Origin: Methanolinea sp. UBA477
GTDB taxonomy: Archaea; Halobacteriota; Methanomicrobia; Methanomicrobiales; Methanospirillaceae
NCBI GenBank assembly: GCA_002509485.1
Contig: DAWO01000052.1
Location: forward strand, 1 to 10,766
Reading direction: 5' to 3'
DNA length: 10,766 nt
Under the pieces are notes generated by a model. It was not told where the DNA came from and searched no databases. It saw only the letters and a list, made by a program, of their open reading frames with translations. Positions within the stretch are counted from its first letter, which is position 1, and every line of letters starts with the position of its first letter. The position numbers and the translations under genes are program-made. This document shows, piece after piece, positions 1 to 5,986 of the stretch.

Positions 1-1326
1 TTCCTCGTCGATCGTCCCGAGATCGCCGGTATGGTTCCACCTGTTGGAGTCGAGGGTTGCGTGCGTGGCGCTGGGATTGTTGTAATAACATTTCATCACC
101 ATGTAGCCCCGTGCACAGATCTCCCCCACCTCGCCCTTCGGCACGATCTTTCCGGAATTCGGGTCGATTATCTTGACCTCGGTATGGGGAAAGACCTTTC
201 CGACCGTCGATACCCGCCGTTCCACGGGATCTCTCGTCGTGGTCATCGTTATGCCGGGCGATGTCTCGGTCTGCCCGTAGACGATCACGATCTCGGACAT
301 GTTCATCCGCCTGTTCACCTCCTTCATCACCTCGATAGGACAGGGCGATCCTGCCATGATGCCCGTCCGGAGCGTCTTCATGGAATATTTTTCGAAGTCC
401 GGGTGGGAGAGTTCCGCGATGAACATGGTCGGTACTCCGTGGAGGGCCGTGCAGCGCTCGTTCTGGACAGTCTGGAGCACTGCTTCCGCGTCGAATGCCG
501 GGTACGGAAGCACCATGGCCGAACCGTGCGTCACGCAGGCCATGTTCGAGAGGACCATGCCGAAACAGTGGTAGAACGGGACAGGGATGCAGAGGCGGTC
601 CTTCTCGGTGAAATTCATCCCCTCGCCGATGATATAGCCGTTGTTCAGCACGCCGTGGTGGGAGAGCACCACTCCCTTGGGAAATCCCGTCGTCCCGCTC
701 GTGTACTGGATATTGATCGCGTCGTCGAAGTCAAGCGATTCCTCCCGTGCAACGAGCTCGTCGGTGCTGATCTTCTCCCCCTTCTCCTCGATCTCCCCCC
801 AGAGGAACATCCCGTTGTAGGGGATCTCGCCGATATGGATGATATTCTTCAGGAACGGGAACTTCTCGCTGTTCAGCCTCCCGGGGCGGGATTCGTAGGC
901 TTCAGGACACGCCTCGTAGAACATGCCGACATAGTCGGAGGTCTTGAACCGCCCCTGGAGGATAAGGGTCTGGATCTCGGCCTGCTTGAGGACATATTCG
1001 AGCTCGTAGGTACGGTAGGCAGGATTGATGTTCACCATGATCGCCCCGATCTTGGCGGTGGCGAACTGGACGACGACCCATTCCGCGTGGTTCATGGCCC
1101 ATATTCCGACCCGGTCCCCCTTCTCGACGCCGATTGCCATGAGACCGCGTGCAATTGCGTTCACCTTCTCCAAAAATTCGCGGTACGTCCACCTGATACC
1201 CTGGTGGACCGAGACCAATGCTTCGCTCTCCGGATATCTCCCCGAGATCTCGTTTAACATCTCACCCATGGTCAATCCGAGGAGCGGAAACGTCGAAGTG
1301 CCACAGTCATAACTGCCCTGAACCAT
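1..1326 (-). CDS. AMP-forming acyl-CoA synthetase (FadD-like), C-terminus beyond the window
   Basis: Expected reaction: activation of a carboxylic acid with ATP to an acyl-adenylate, then transfer to coenzyme A in the cytoplasm. The visible 442 codons contain the adenylation-domain signatures of the ANL superfamily: the phosphate-binding loop YTSGTTGFPKG at residues 208-218, YGQTE at 350-354 and the TGD motif at 433-435. The N-terminus reads like the medium/long-chain fatty-acyl ligases (PLLGLTMGEML, then WTYREF). These proteins are usually about 550 residues, so roughly 110 residues, including the mobile C-terminal lid with its catalytic lysine, lie outside the window. The ATG at 1326 keeps the conserved N-terminal segment; ATGs at 1269 and 1260 would cut it. 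There is no spaced Shine-Dalgarno, and a TATA-like box about 27 bases upstream suggests a leaderless transcript. The substrate cannot be told; an acetyl or aryl acid ligase is less likely. Confidence 0.93.
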   Translation of the reverse strand, partial: MVQGSYDCGTSTFPLLGLTMGEMLNEISGRYPESEALVSVHQGIRWTYREFLEKVNAIARGLMAIGVEKGDRVGIWAMNHAEWVVVQFATAKIGAIMVNINPAYRTYELEYVLKQAEIQTLILQGRFKTSDYVGMFYEACPEAYESRPGRLNSEKFPFLKNIIHIGEIPYNGMFLWGEIEEKGEKISTDELVAREESLDFDDAINIQYTSGTTGFPKGVVLSHHGVLNNGYIIGEGMNFTEKDRLCIPVPFYHCFGMVLSNMACVTHGSAMVLPYPAFDAEAVLQTVQNERCTALHGVPTMFIAELSHPDFEKYSMKTLRTGIMAGSPCPIEVMKEVNRRMNMSEIVIVYGQTETSPGITMTTTRDPVERRVSTVGKVFPHTEVKIIDPNSGKIVPKGEVGEICARGYMVMKCYYNNPSATHATLDSNRWNHTGDLGTIDEE

Positions 1327-1349
1327 CCTATATTATGGCGCATCCAGAC

Positions 1350-1357
1350 AATATATG
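1350..1357 (-). promoter_or_regulatory. TATA-like box for the acyl-CoA synthetase gene
   Basis: On the minus strand this reads CATATATT, an archaeal box A-like sequence centred about 27 bases before the ATG at 1326. That spacing would start transcription at or within a few bases of the start codon. Inferred from sequence and spacing only. Confidence 0.4.
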
Positions 1358-1385
1358 ACTACTGATTCGGTCAAATACACAAGAG

Positions 1386-1391
1386 TTAAAT
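1386..1391 (+). promoter_or_regulatory. TATA-like box for tRNA-Trp
   Basis: TTAAAT lies about 30 bases before the mature tRNA 5' end at 1418, so transcription would start a few bases upstream of the tRNA, as expected for a precursor with a short leader cut by RNase P. Weak but well placed. Confidence 0.35.
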
Positions 1392-1417
1392 CGGCAAACT
1401 ACGATTTTATCAAGAAA

Positions 1418-1574
1418 GGGGTCGTGGCCTAGTCCGGAATGGCGACGGGCTCCAGCGGTCTTTCGCGTCGTGTGAATGATGAACAATGGGTCTCCTGATT
1501 GGTGATGATCCGTTGGAGCACTGACGCATGTCGGAGAGACCCGTCGATCGTGAGTTCAAATCTCACCGACCCCA
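1418..1574 (+). tRNA. tRNA-Trp (anticodon CCA) with an 83-nt intron
   Basis: Exons are 1418-1455 and 1539-1574. The acceptor stem GGGGTCG (1418-1424) pairs with CGACCCC (1567-1573), with discriminator A1574 and no encoded CCA. U8 is at 1425, the D stem is GCC/GGC, the T arm is GTGAG-TTCAAAT-CTCAC (1550-1566) and the anticodon stem is ACGGG/CCCGT. The anticodon loop reads CTCCAGA, giving CCA at 1452-1454. The intron follows base 37, the canonical archaeal site. A textbook bulge-helix-bulge forms around it: anticodon stem, 3-nt bulge AGC, 4-bp helix CTCC/GGAG, 3-nt bulge AGA, with cuts after G1455 and G1538. The splicing endonuclease should recognise this. The intron also encodes a C/D guide RNA, annotated separately. 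Confidence 0.96.
1456..1538 (+). ncRNA. tRNA-Trp intron acting as a C/D-box 2'-O-methylation guide RNA
   Basis: The intron carries a full set of boxes: C ATGATGA (1476-1482), D' CTGA (1495-1498), C' GTGATGA (1502-1508) and D CTGA (1521-1524). Both guide spacers are 12 nt, the usual archaeal length, and D' and C' are 3 nt apart. The D guide (1509-1520) pairs with the 5' exon/intron junction so that C34 of the anticodon is opposite the fifth base before D. The D' guide (1483-1494) pairs across the 3' junction so that C39 is opposite the fifth base before D'. By the box-plus-five rule the predicted products are Cm34 and Cm39. The equivalent dual guide is known from the haloarchaeal tRNA-Trp intron. 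Flanking GCGTC/GACGC segments can close a stem around the boxes. Confidence 0.9.
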
Positions 1575-1640
1575 CATCTTCTTGACACCTTCTTATCCGA
1601 CAAGACCTTCGTTGTTGACAACCTGTGCATTAGCGCGTTT

Positions 1641-1649
1641 TCTTTATTT
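1641..1649 (+). promoter_or_regulatory. TATA-like box for the CMD-family gene
   Basis: TCTTTATTT is centred about 25 bases before the ATG at 1670. A start at that distance would give a transcript with almost no 5' leader, which fits the lack of a well-spaced Shine-Dalgarno there. Confidence 0.35.
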
Positions 1650-1669
1650 TCCTGCAGGCCAACGCGTAC

Positions 1670-2068
1670 ATGATGACCATGACAAACGAACGGTATGAAA
1701 GGGGCTGGGAGAAGTTGAAGGAAGTGGACGGCAGGATCGGTGAGCAGGTCATCGAAAGCCTGGAAGATATCGCCCCGGATCTCGGCCGTTATACCATCGA
1801 GTTCCCTTTCGGGGATATTTACAGCAGGCCCGGTCTCGACCTGCGGTCACGCGAGATTGCAGTCGTCTCGGCACTCACGGCGCTCGGGAACGCTGCTCCC
1901 CAGCTGAAGGTGCATATCAACGGAGCCCTCAATGTGGGAGTGTCACGCACCGAAGTCGTGGAGATCATCATGATGATGGCAGTCTATGCCGGGTTTCCGG
2001 CTGCACTGAACGGAATGGCCGCGGCAAAAGAGGTTTTCACCGAACGGGATCGGGAAGGGCTGTCCTGA
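1670..2068 (+). CDS. Carboxymuconolactone decarboxylase (CMD) family protein, PcaC-like
   Basis: A 132-residue, mostly helical single-domain protein. The family pattern is visible in the middle: REIAVVSALTALG at 61-73, the QLKVHINGALNVG stretch at 78-90 with the conserved histidine H82, and YAGFPAALN at 106-114. The length matches the gamma-carboxymuconolactone decarboxylase group. There are no cysteines at all, so the CxxC redox pair of AhpD-type members is absent and a peroxidase-reductase role is unlikely. The physiological reaction of archaeal members is unclear, and nothing nearby suggests aromatic-acid breakdown. ATG codons at 1670, 1673 and 1679 are all possible starts; the first fits a leaderless transcript. 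It is separated from Fae-Hps by 138 bases containing a separate promoter, so it is probably monocistronic. Confidence 0.87.
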   Translation: MMTMTNERYERGWEKLKEVDGRIGEQVIESLEDIAPDLGRYTIEFPFGDIYSRPGLDLRSREIAVVSALTALGNAAPQLKVHINGALNVGVSRTEVVEIIMMMAVYAGFPAALNGMAAAKEVFTERDREGLS

Positions 2069-2153
2069 AGAGTCGGTCAGCCGCAATGCGTGCAGGGAAG
2101 GATAGATTTTTCAATTGCATTCCCTGCTCAGCCGTCACCCTGCATTCCTTTTT

Positions 2154-2165
2154 GATATATTTATC
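2154..2165 (+). promoter_or_regulatory. TATA box for fae-hps
   Basis: GATATATTTATC is a strong archaeal box A-like sequence. Transcription would be expected near 2184, leaving a leader of about 22 bases that contains the Shine-Dalgarno AAGGAG ahead of the ATG at 2207. Confidence 0.5.
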
Positions 2166-2206
2166 ACCAGCCAGTCACACATACTAGTCAGGATAAGGAG
2201 AATTTC

Positions 2207-3388
2207 ATGTATCTTATTGGAGAAGCACTCGTGGGAGACGGGCCCGAGCTCGCCCACGTCGACCTGATCATTGGTGAGAAGGAGGGGCCGGTGGGAACTG
2301 CCTTCGCAAACGCCCTTTCTCAGCTCTCTGCGGGCCACACCCCGCTCCTGGCCGTAATACGGCCCAACCTGCTCGCAAAACCGGCAACCCTGGTTATCCC
2401 GAAAGTCACGCTGAAGAAGGACTCGCAGGTCAGGGAGATCTTCGGGCCGGTCCAGGCCGCGGTGGCCAAGGCCGTATCGGACTGCGTGGAGGAAGGTGTA
2501 TTCGGCAACACGGATCTCGAATCCATGGTGATCCTTGCAAGCGCCTATCTCTCCCCTGATGCCGCCGACTACAACCGGATATACCGGTACAATTACGGGG
2601 CGACGAAACTTGCGATTTCAAGGGCGTTTGAAGGGTTCCCGGATAAAAAGACCCTGCTCTACGAGAAGGACAGGGCGGCCCACGCCGTCATGGGCTTCAA
2701 GGTCCAGCGCCTCTGGGACCCCCCGTACCTGCAGGTGGCCCTCGACCTCGTCGAGATGGCGAAGGTCGTCCGGGTGCTCTCCGAGCTGCCCGAGAACGAC
2801 CACCTGATAATCGAGGCCGGGACACCGCTGATCAAGAAATTCGGGCTGAATATCATCGGGGAGATCAGGAAGATCAGGGCCAATGCCTTCATCATCGCCG
2901 ACTTAAAAGTGCTCGACACGGGGAACCTCGAGGCGAGGATGGCTGCCGACGCATCCGCGGACGCCGTGGTCATATCAGGTCTTGCCCCTCTTCCCACGCT
3001 TGAAAAGGCCATTGCAGAGGCGAAGAAGACCGGGATCTACTCGATCATCGACATGCTGAATGTTCCCGATCCGGTCAAGGTGATAAAGAGCCTCTCGATG
3101 AAACCCGACGTTGTGGAGCTCCACAGGGCGATCGACGCGGAAGACACTGCACATGCCTGGGGCAATATTCCGGCGCTCAAGAAAGCGGCTGGTAAAAAGC
3201 TCCTTGTCGCGACTGCCGGAGGCATCAGGGCAAACGTGGTAAAAGACGCGATGGCGGCAGGCGCAGACATCCTCGTGGTGGGGCGGGCGATCACCGCAAG
3301 CAAGGATATCAGGAATGCAGCAGAAATTTTCCTCGAGCGGATGAACAAGGAAGAGATCGACCAGTTCAGGATTATGACCGATTTTTGA
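2207..3388 (+). CDS. fae-hps: Bifunctional formaldehyde-activating enzyme / 3-hexulose-6-phosphate synthase (Fae-Hps)
   Basis: The N-terminal Fae domain (about residues 1-160) condenses formaldehyde with tetrahydromethanopterin to methylene-H4MPT. It has the GDGPELAHVDLIIG motif with H17, the position of the catalytic histidine in characterised Fae. The C-terminal Hps domain (about 165-393) is an OMP-decarboxylase-superfamily barrel. It shows the DxKxxD signature as D232, K234 and D237, then TAGGIR at 336-341 and the phosphate-binding VGRAIT at 358-363. In archaea without an oxidative pentose phosphate pathway, Hps runs toward ribulose 5-phosphate, releasing formaldehyde that Fae captures. 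The fusion is known in methanogens and 393 residues is the usual length. The start is supported by AAGGAG in front of the ATG. No phosphohexuloisomerase gene is in view. The gene appears to be transcribed alone. Confidence 0.97.
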   Translation: MYLIGEALVGDGPELAHVDLIIGEKEGPVGTAFANALSQLSAGHTPLLAVIRPNLLAKPATLVIPKVTLKKDSQVREIFGPVQAAVAKAVSDCVEEGVFGNTDLESMVILASAYLSPDAADYNRIYRYNYGATKLAISRAFEGFPDKKTLLYEKDRAAHAVMGFKVQRLWDPPYLQVALDLVEMAKVVRVLSELPENDHLIIEAGTPLIKKFGLNIIGEIRKIRANAFIIADLKVLDTGNLEARMAADASADAVVISGLAPLPTLEKAIAEAKKTGIYSIIDMLNVPDPVKVIKSLSMKPDVVELHRAIDAEDTAHAWGNIPALKKAAGKKLLVATAGGIRANVVKDAMAAGADILVVGRAITASKDIRNAAEIFLERMNKEEIDQFRIMTDF

Positions 3389-3597
3389 TATATCATAACT
3401 CACTCTTTTTCAAAAATTCAAATTGTGAATTCCTCGCAAAAGCCTCATTTTCTCTCGGGTATCTGTACATACGTATGTCGCGCGGAAAGGCCGCCAGCAT
3501 GCTCACACCCGAATTGTCATATCCGGATGGTCGATCGGTTCGTGCCTGTGGGATGGAGGTGCGTGGAGTGCGGAGAGACGATAACAGACAGGCACCC
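3389..3597 (+). other. Intergenic region with palindromes, no convincing gene
   Basis: After the fae-hps stop there is a T-run (CTCTTTTTC, 3403-3411) that could end its transcript. Two symmetric elements follow: AATTCA-N5-TGAATT at 3415-3431 and the perfect 12-bp palindrome ACATACGTATGT at 3467-3478. An open frame extends the downstream pseudogene upstream to 3385, but its residues do not resemble the metallophosphoesterase family and I treat it as non-coding. Confidence 0.5.
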
Positions 3598-4124
3598 ATG
3601 ACCATGGACCGCAGCATATTCACATCATCAGACACACATTTCGGGCACCGGAATATCATCAAGTCCTGTAACCGCCCGTTCTCCGGCGTGAATGAGATGA
3701 AGCACGCACTCATTGAGCGATGGAACCGGGACCGTGCACCCATCTGCGTGATCCTCTGTGGTGATCTATCCCTGAGCCGGCAGGCGCACTCCGCGTGAAT
3801 ACCAGGGCAGGCTCAATGGCATCAGGGTCATGGCACGTGGCAACCATGACCACCAGTTGTCCGGTCCCATCGACGGCCTGCACCTGTACTATGCTGACCT
3901 TGAGCTCTTCTTTGCCCATTCCCCTGACAGTGAAGCGGTCCCGGCAGACCTCGACGGCTGGATAGTACACTGCCACGTGCACGACAATGCACCGTTCTTT
4001 AACCCGAAAAAGCCAGAGAATAAACGTGTCTGTCGAAGTAACAGAATATCGCCCTGTTTCGTTTATTTGGCTACATCCTCTCGTAAAAACGGAAAATAGA
4101 ACCTTAAATACGATATCAGAATAA
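3598..4124 (+). pseudogene. Frameshifted calcineurin-like metallophosphoesterase
   Basis: Conceptual joining of three frames gives a protein of about 175 residues, the normal length for this small phosphoesterase family. The first frame (3598-3774) carries SDTHFGHRNII and CGDLSL, the two N-terminal metal motifs. A two-base excess near 3775 moves to a second frame (PAGAL). Another near 3792 moves to a third, which carries REYQGRLNG, the metal motif RGNHDH and HCHVHDN. A further shift near 4015-4020 is needed to read the typical ending NVSVEVTEYRP, with a stop at 4122-4124. The usual GHxH motif reads CHVH, a further sign of relaxed selection. ATGs at 3598 and 3604 are the likely original starts. 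A recent loss of function fits best; sequencing error is possible but would need three indels in about 250 bases. Confidence 0.85.
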
Positions 4125-4302
4125 TATATGAACCAAACAAGCCTACACAGAAAATCATGCCCTCGTGCGCACAAATCGCCTGAATTATCCTTCTTTCATC
4201 TGCAGGTGTCATCTGGGTGTATATCCTCCCTGTCTCTGCCTTACCCATTTCACCAAACCGGGCATGAATGGCGTACCGGATACCCTTCTCTGCCTCTCTC
4301 AC
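4063..4302 (-). CDS. Doubtful small membrane-anchored protein or gene remnant
   Basis: I do not recognise this 79-residue reading frame. It starts with GTG, has a charged N-terminal part containing MTPADERRIIQA, then one strongly hydrophobic stretch (about residues 50-70, FCVGLFGSYIILISYL) and a short charged tail. This composition is more protein-like than that of the opposing frame. Against it: there is no clear Shine-Dalgarno, an in-frame stop lies just upstream, and its 3' end overlaps the pseudogene antisense. A GA-rich run near 4290-4303 could mark a frameshift, since another frame starts at ATG 4315 behind a G-rich sequence. It could be a decayed gene or chance. Confidence 0.22.
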   Translation of the reverse strand: MREAEKGIRYAIHARFGEMGKAETGRIYTQMTPADERRIIQAICAHEGMIFCVGLFGSYIILISYLRFYFPFLREDVAK

Positions 4303-4544
4303 TGACGGGTATCATTCCACCCCCTGAAAGGCAACTCCCGGCGCGATATTCCGCATCTCATCAGTTCATCTGCGACAGCAGCCCACACACCAGGGAAAAC
4401 AATCCACACATGAATCCCGGCAGCTGATTCACAAATGTGAATTACTATGCAGGAGAAGATCTTTTCCTTATCGAGTACGCGATGAGTCCAGGAGAGAGAC
4501 AGTTTGACAATGCAGCAATTTCATGTATATCTGGAGAGAGGCGC
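4125..4544 (+). other. Long intergenic region before the moeB-tfuA operon
   Basis: This stretch of about 420 bases has no well-supported gene apart from the doubtful minus-strand ORF. It holds an inverted repeat GATACCC-N21-GGGTATC (4279-4313) and the palindrome ATTCAC-AAAT-GTGAAT (4427-4442). TTAAATA at 4104-4110, just upstream, looks like a TATA box but drives no recognisable gene. The operon promoter must lie somewhere here; I could not fix it. Candidates are TTCCTTATC near 4462-4470 and ATGTATAT at 4523-4530, the latter being too close to the chosen start. Confidence 0.5.
4427..4442 (+). promoter_or_regulatory. 16-bp palindrome upstream of the moeB-tfuA operon
   Basis: Perfect 6-bp arms ATTCAC and GTGAAT flank AAAT, ending about 100 bases before the operon's first start codon. 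The size and symmetry suit a dimeric regulator. A related element lies at 3415-3431. No known regulator site was recognised. Confidence 0.3.
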
Positions 4545-5282
4545 GTGAGTTCATCTCTTCATGAGCGTGAGCTGTCACGATACAGCCGTCAAATCCTTCT
4601 GTTTGGGGAGGTCGGGCAGCAGAGGCTGAAGGATGCAACGGTCTTCATTGCCGGCGCCGGAGGACTGGGGTGCCCTGTCGCACTTTATCTTGCTGCTGCA
4701 GGCATAGGAGAGATCCGGATAGCTGACCGTGACGAAGTCGAACTGACAAATCTGAACCGCCAGATCCTTCACCGTGAACAGGATATCAGCCGGAAAAAGA
4801 CGGATTCGGCTCTTGAAAAACTCCTTGACCTGAATTCTGAAATCTCAATCCGGGCTTTCGGTGTCGAGATCTGTGAGCAGAATGCACTCGAACTTGTGGG
4901 AGATGCCGACCTGATAATAGATGCCCTGGATACCTTTGAAGCCCGTTACCTGCTAAACAGGATTGCGGTTCAGGGCGGGATACCATTGATCCATGGAGCA
5001 ATTCGCGGCTTTGAAGGCCAGGCTACGACCATAATCCCGGGAAAAACACCCTGCTTCAGGTGCATATTCCCGCATCCCCCTCCGCCAGAGATATGCCCTG
5101 TTATCGGGGTTACTGCGGGTATAATCGGGTCGATCCAGGCGAATGAGGCAGTGAAGTATCTTCTTGGGATGGACGGGCTGCTCGCAGGAAGGCTCCTGAT
5201 ATGGAACGGGGCCTGTACCGAGATGGAGACGATACCCGTTGAGAGGGATCCGGCGTGCCCGGATTGCGGGAGCCGGAGGTGA
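4545..5282 (+). CDS. moeB: MoeB/ThiF/HesA-type E1-like adenylyltransferase
   Basis: This enzyme should adenylate the C-terminal glycine of a ubiquitin-like sulfur carrier using ATP, preparing it to receive sulfur; the MoaD-like protein encoded next is the obvious partner. Seen in the sequence (numbered from the GTG): ELSRYSRQILL at 9-19, nucleotide-binding GAGGLG at 37-42, DRDEVELTNLNRQ at 61-73, DALDTFEARYLLN at 126-138, and two zinc-type pairs, CFRC at 170-173 and CPDC at 238-241. C184, in a shortened loop before GVTAGIIGSIQA, could be the ThiF-like cysteine, but this is uncertain. I chose GTG at 4545 because GGAGAGAGG lies just upstream and it gives 245 residues, the family norm. The frame stays open back to a GTG at 4437, but those 36 residues are unlike the family. 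It could serve MoaD, a thiamine/tRNA sulfur carrier, or both. Confidence 0.88.
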   Translation: MSSSLHERELSRYSRQILLFGEVGQQRLKDATVFIAGAGGLGCPVALYLAAAGIGEIRIADRDEVELTNLNRQILHREQDISRKKTDSALEKLLDLNSEISIRAFGVEICEQNALELVGDADLIIDALDTFEARYLLNRIAVQGGIPLIHGAIRGFEGQATTIIPGKTPCFRCIFPHPPPPEICPVIGVTAGIIGSIQANEAVKYLLGMDGLLAGRLLIWNGACTEMETIPVERDPACPDCGSRR

Positions 5283-5287
5283 TTTTG

Positions 5288-5566
5288 ATGAAGGTAAAGA
5301 TCCGCACATTTGCCCAATTCAGGGAGATATTCGGTGGAGATCTGGAATTAGAACTTCCTGAAGGTGCAAAACTTGCGGACATCCTTGATATTTTCCGATC
5401 CGGCCCGGCAGTCCAGAGGGACTGCCTCTTTGGGGATGACGGGGAATTAAAGCGGCATATTATTGTGATGGTCAACAGGCGGCGTATAAGAAGAGATGAG
5501 ACTCGTGATGTGCATCTTGCCGAAGACGATGAGGTAGCACTGTTTCCTCCTGTTGCAGGCGGGTGA
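5288..5566 (+). CDS. moaD: MoaD-like ubiquitin-fold sulfur carrier (molybdopterin synthase small subunit)
   Basis: A 92-residue beta-grasp protein ending in PPVAGG; the terminal Gly-Gly is what the E1 adenylates and what then carries sulfur as a thiocarboxylate. The N-terminal VKIRTFAQFREIFG and the ending DDEVALFPPVAGG are characteristic of MoaD. As molybdopterin synthase small subunit it passes sulfur to precursor Z in the MoaE active site. The start at 5288 is set by a strong Shine-Dalgarno GGAGGTGAT (5275-5283), which overlaps the end of the E1 gene; the longer open frame from 5255 adds 11 unrelated residues. The overlap suggests translational coupling. Because YcaO-TfuA also need sulfur, a second role as donor there is possible but unproven. 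Confidence 0.92.
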   Translation: MKVKIRTFAQFREIFGGDLELELPEGAKLADILDIFRSGPAVQRDCLFGDDGELKRHIIVMVNRRRIRRDETRDVHLAEDDEVALFPPVAGG

Positions 5567-5572
5567 TCGGGC

Positions 5573-5986
5573 TTGATAAAAGTAAGTAGTGAAGAGATCG
5601 ATACAGGACGGCTCATCGAGGCTGCTAAACAGCCCGATACGGGTGCTTTGGTCGTATTTACGGGAATAGCACGGGACGACGGAATTGAACGGATAGAGCT
5701 CGAGGCATATGAAGAGGCCGCCGTCATGGAGCTTGAAAAAATTCGCAACGAGGCGATGGATACCTATCCTGTCTCATCCGTCTCCATAGTCCACAGAACA
5801 GGGTCGCTGTTCGTTGGTGAGACAATCCTGGTTATCATTGTTGGTGCACCGCATCGAAAAGAAGCCTTTGATGCCTGCCGGTATGTTATTGAGCGAATAA
5901 AACAGTCTGTTCCTATCTGGAAGAAGGAGTACCGGAAGGATGGTTGTGAATGGGTGCGGGGAGAGTACCCGGAGTGGATAGAATGA
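5573..5986 (+). CDS. moaE: Molybdopterin synthase catalytic subunit MoaE
   Basis: MoaE converts precursor Z (cPMP) to molybdopterin with two sulfurs delivered by MoaD thiocarboxylate. In this 137-residue protein the family landmarks are clear: GALVVFTGIAR (24-34), LEAYEEAA (43-50), HRTGSLFVGE (74-83), HRKEAF (94-99) and PIWKKE (114-119). R34, H94-R95, K110 and K117 have the same spacing as the active-site R39, H103-R104, K119 and K126 of E. coli MoaE, so the enzyme looks intact. The start codon is TTG, six bases after GGTGATC; no ATG fits, and the predicted N-terminus matches the family. It begins seven bases after moaD ends, and its stop overlaps the ycaO start as ATGA. The pterin would serve molybdenum or tungsten enzymes such as formylmethanofuran or formate dehydrogenases. 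Confidence 0.93.
   Translation: MIKVSSEEIDTGRLIEAAKQPDTGALVVFTGIARDDGIERIELEAYEEAAVMELEKIRNEAMDTYPVSSVSIVHRTGSLFVGETILVIIVGAPHRKEAFDACRYVIERIKQSVPIWKKEYRKDGCEWVRGEYPEWIE

Noticed and set aside
31..1257. Long plus-strand open frame of 408 codons
   Set aside because: It lies opposite the acyl-CoA synthetase, whose motifs are unmistakable; the plus-strand translation is His/Asp/Arg-rich with no family features.
3385..3597. Upstream extension of the phosphoesterase frame
   Set aside because: Family similarity begins only at about 3604; the upstream translation is unlike it and spans palindromes.
3760..3800. Programmed frameshifting in the phosphoesterase
   Set aside because: No slippery heptamer seen, and two closely spaced shifts plus a third downstream are better explained by decay or sequence error.
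4128..4427. 99-codon plus-strand frame downstream of a TATA-like TTAAATA
   Set aside because: Ser/Pro/His-rich composition without structure; tempting only because the TATA spacing would fit a leaderless start.
4437..4544. Upstream extension of the E1-like gene to GTG 4437 or ATG 4482
   Set aside because: No Shine-Dalgarno at those codons, and the 36 extra residues do not resemble the family; GTG 4545 has a good one.
5255..5287. Longer MoaD start at 5255
   Set aside because: The strong Shine-Dalgarno GGAGGTGAT points to 5288, where the family N-terminus begins.
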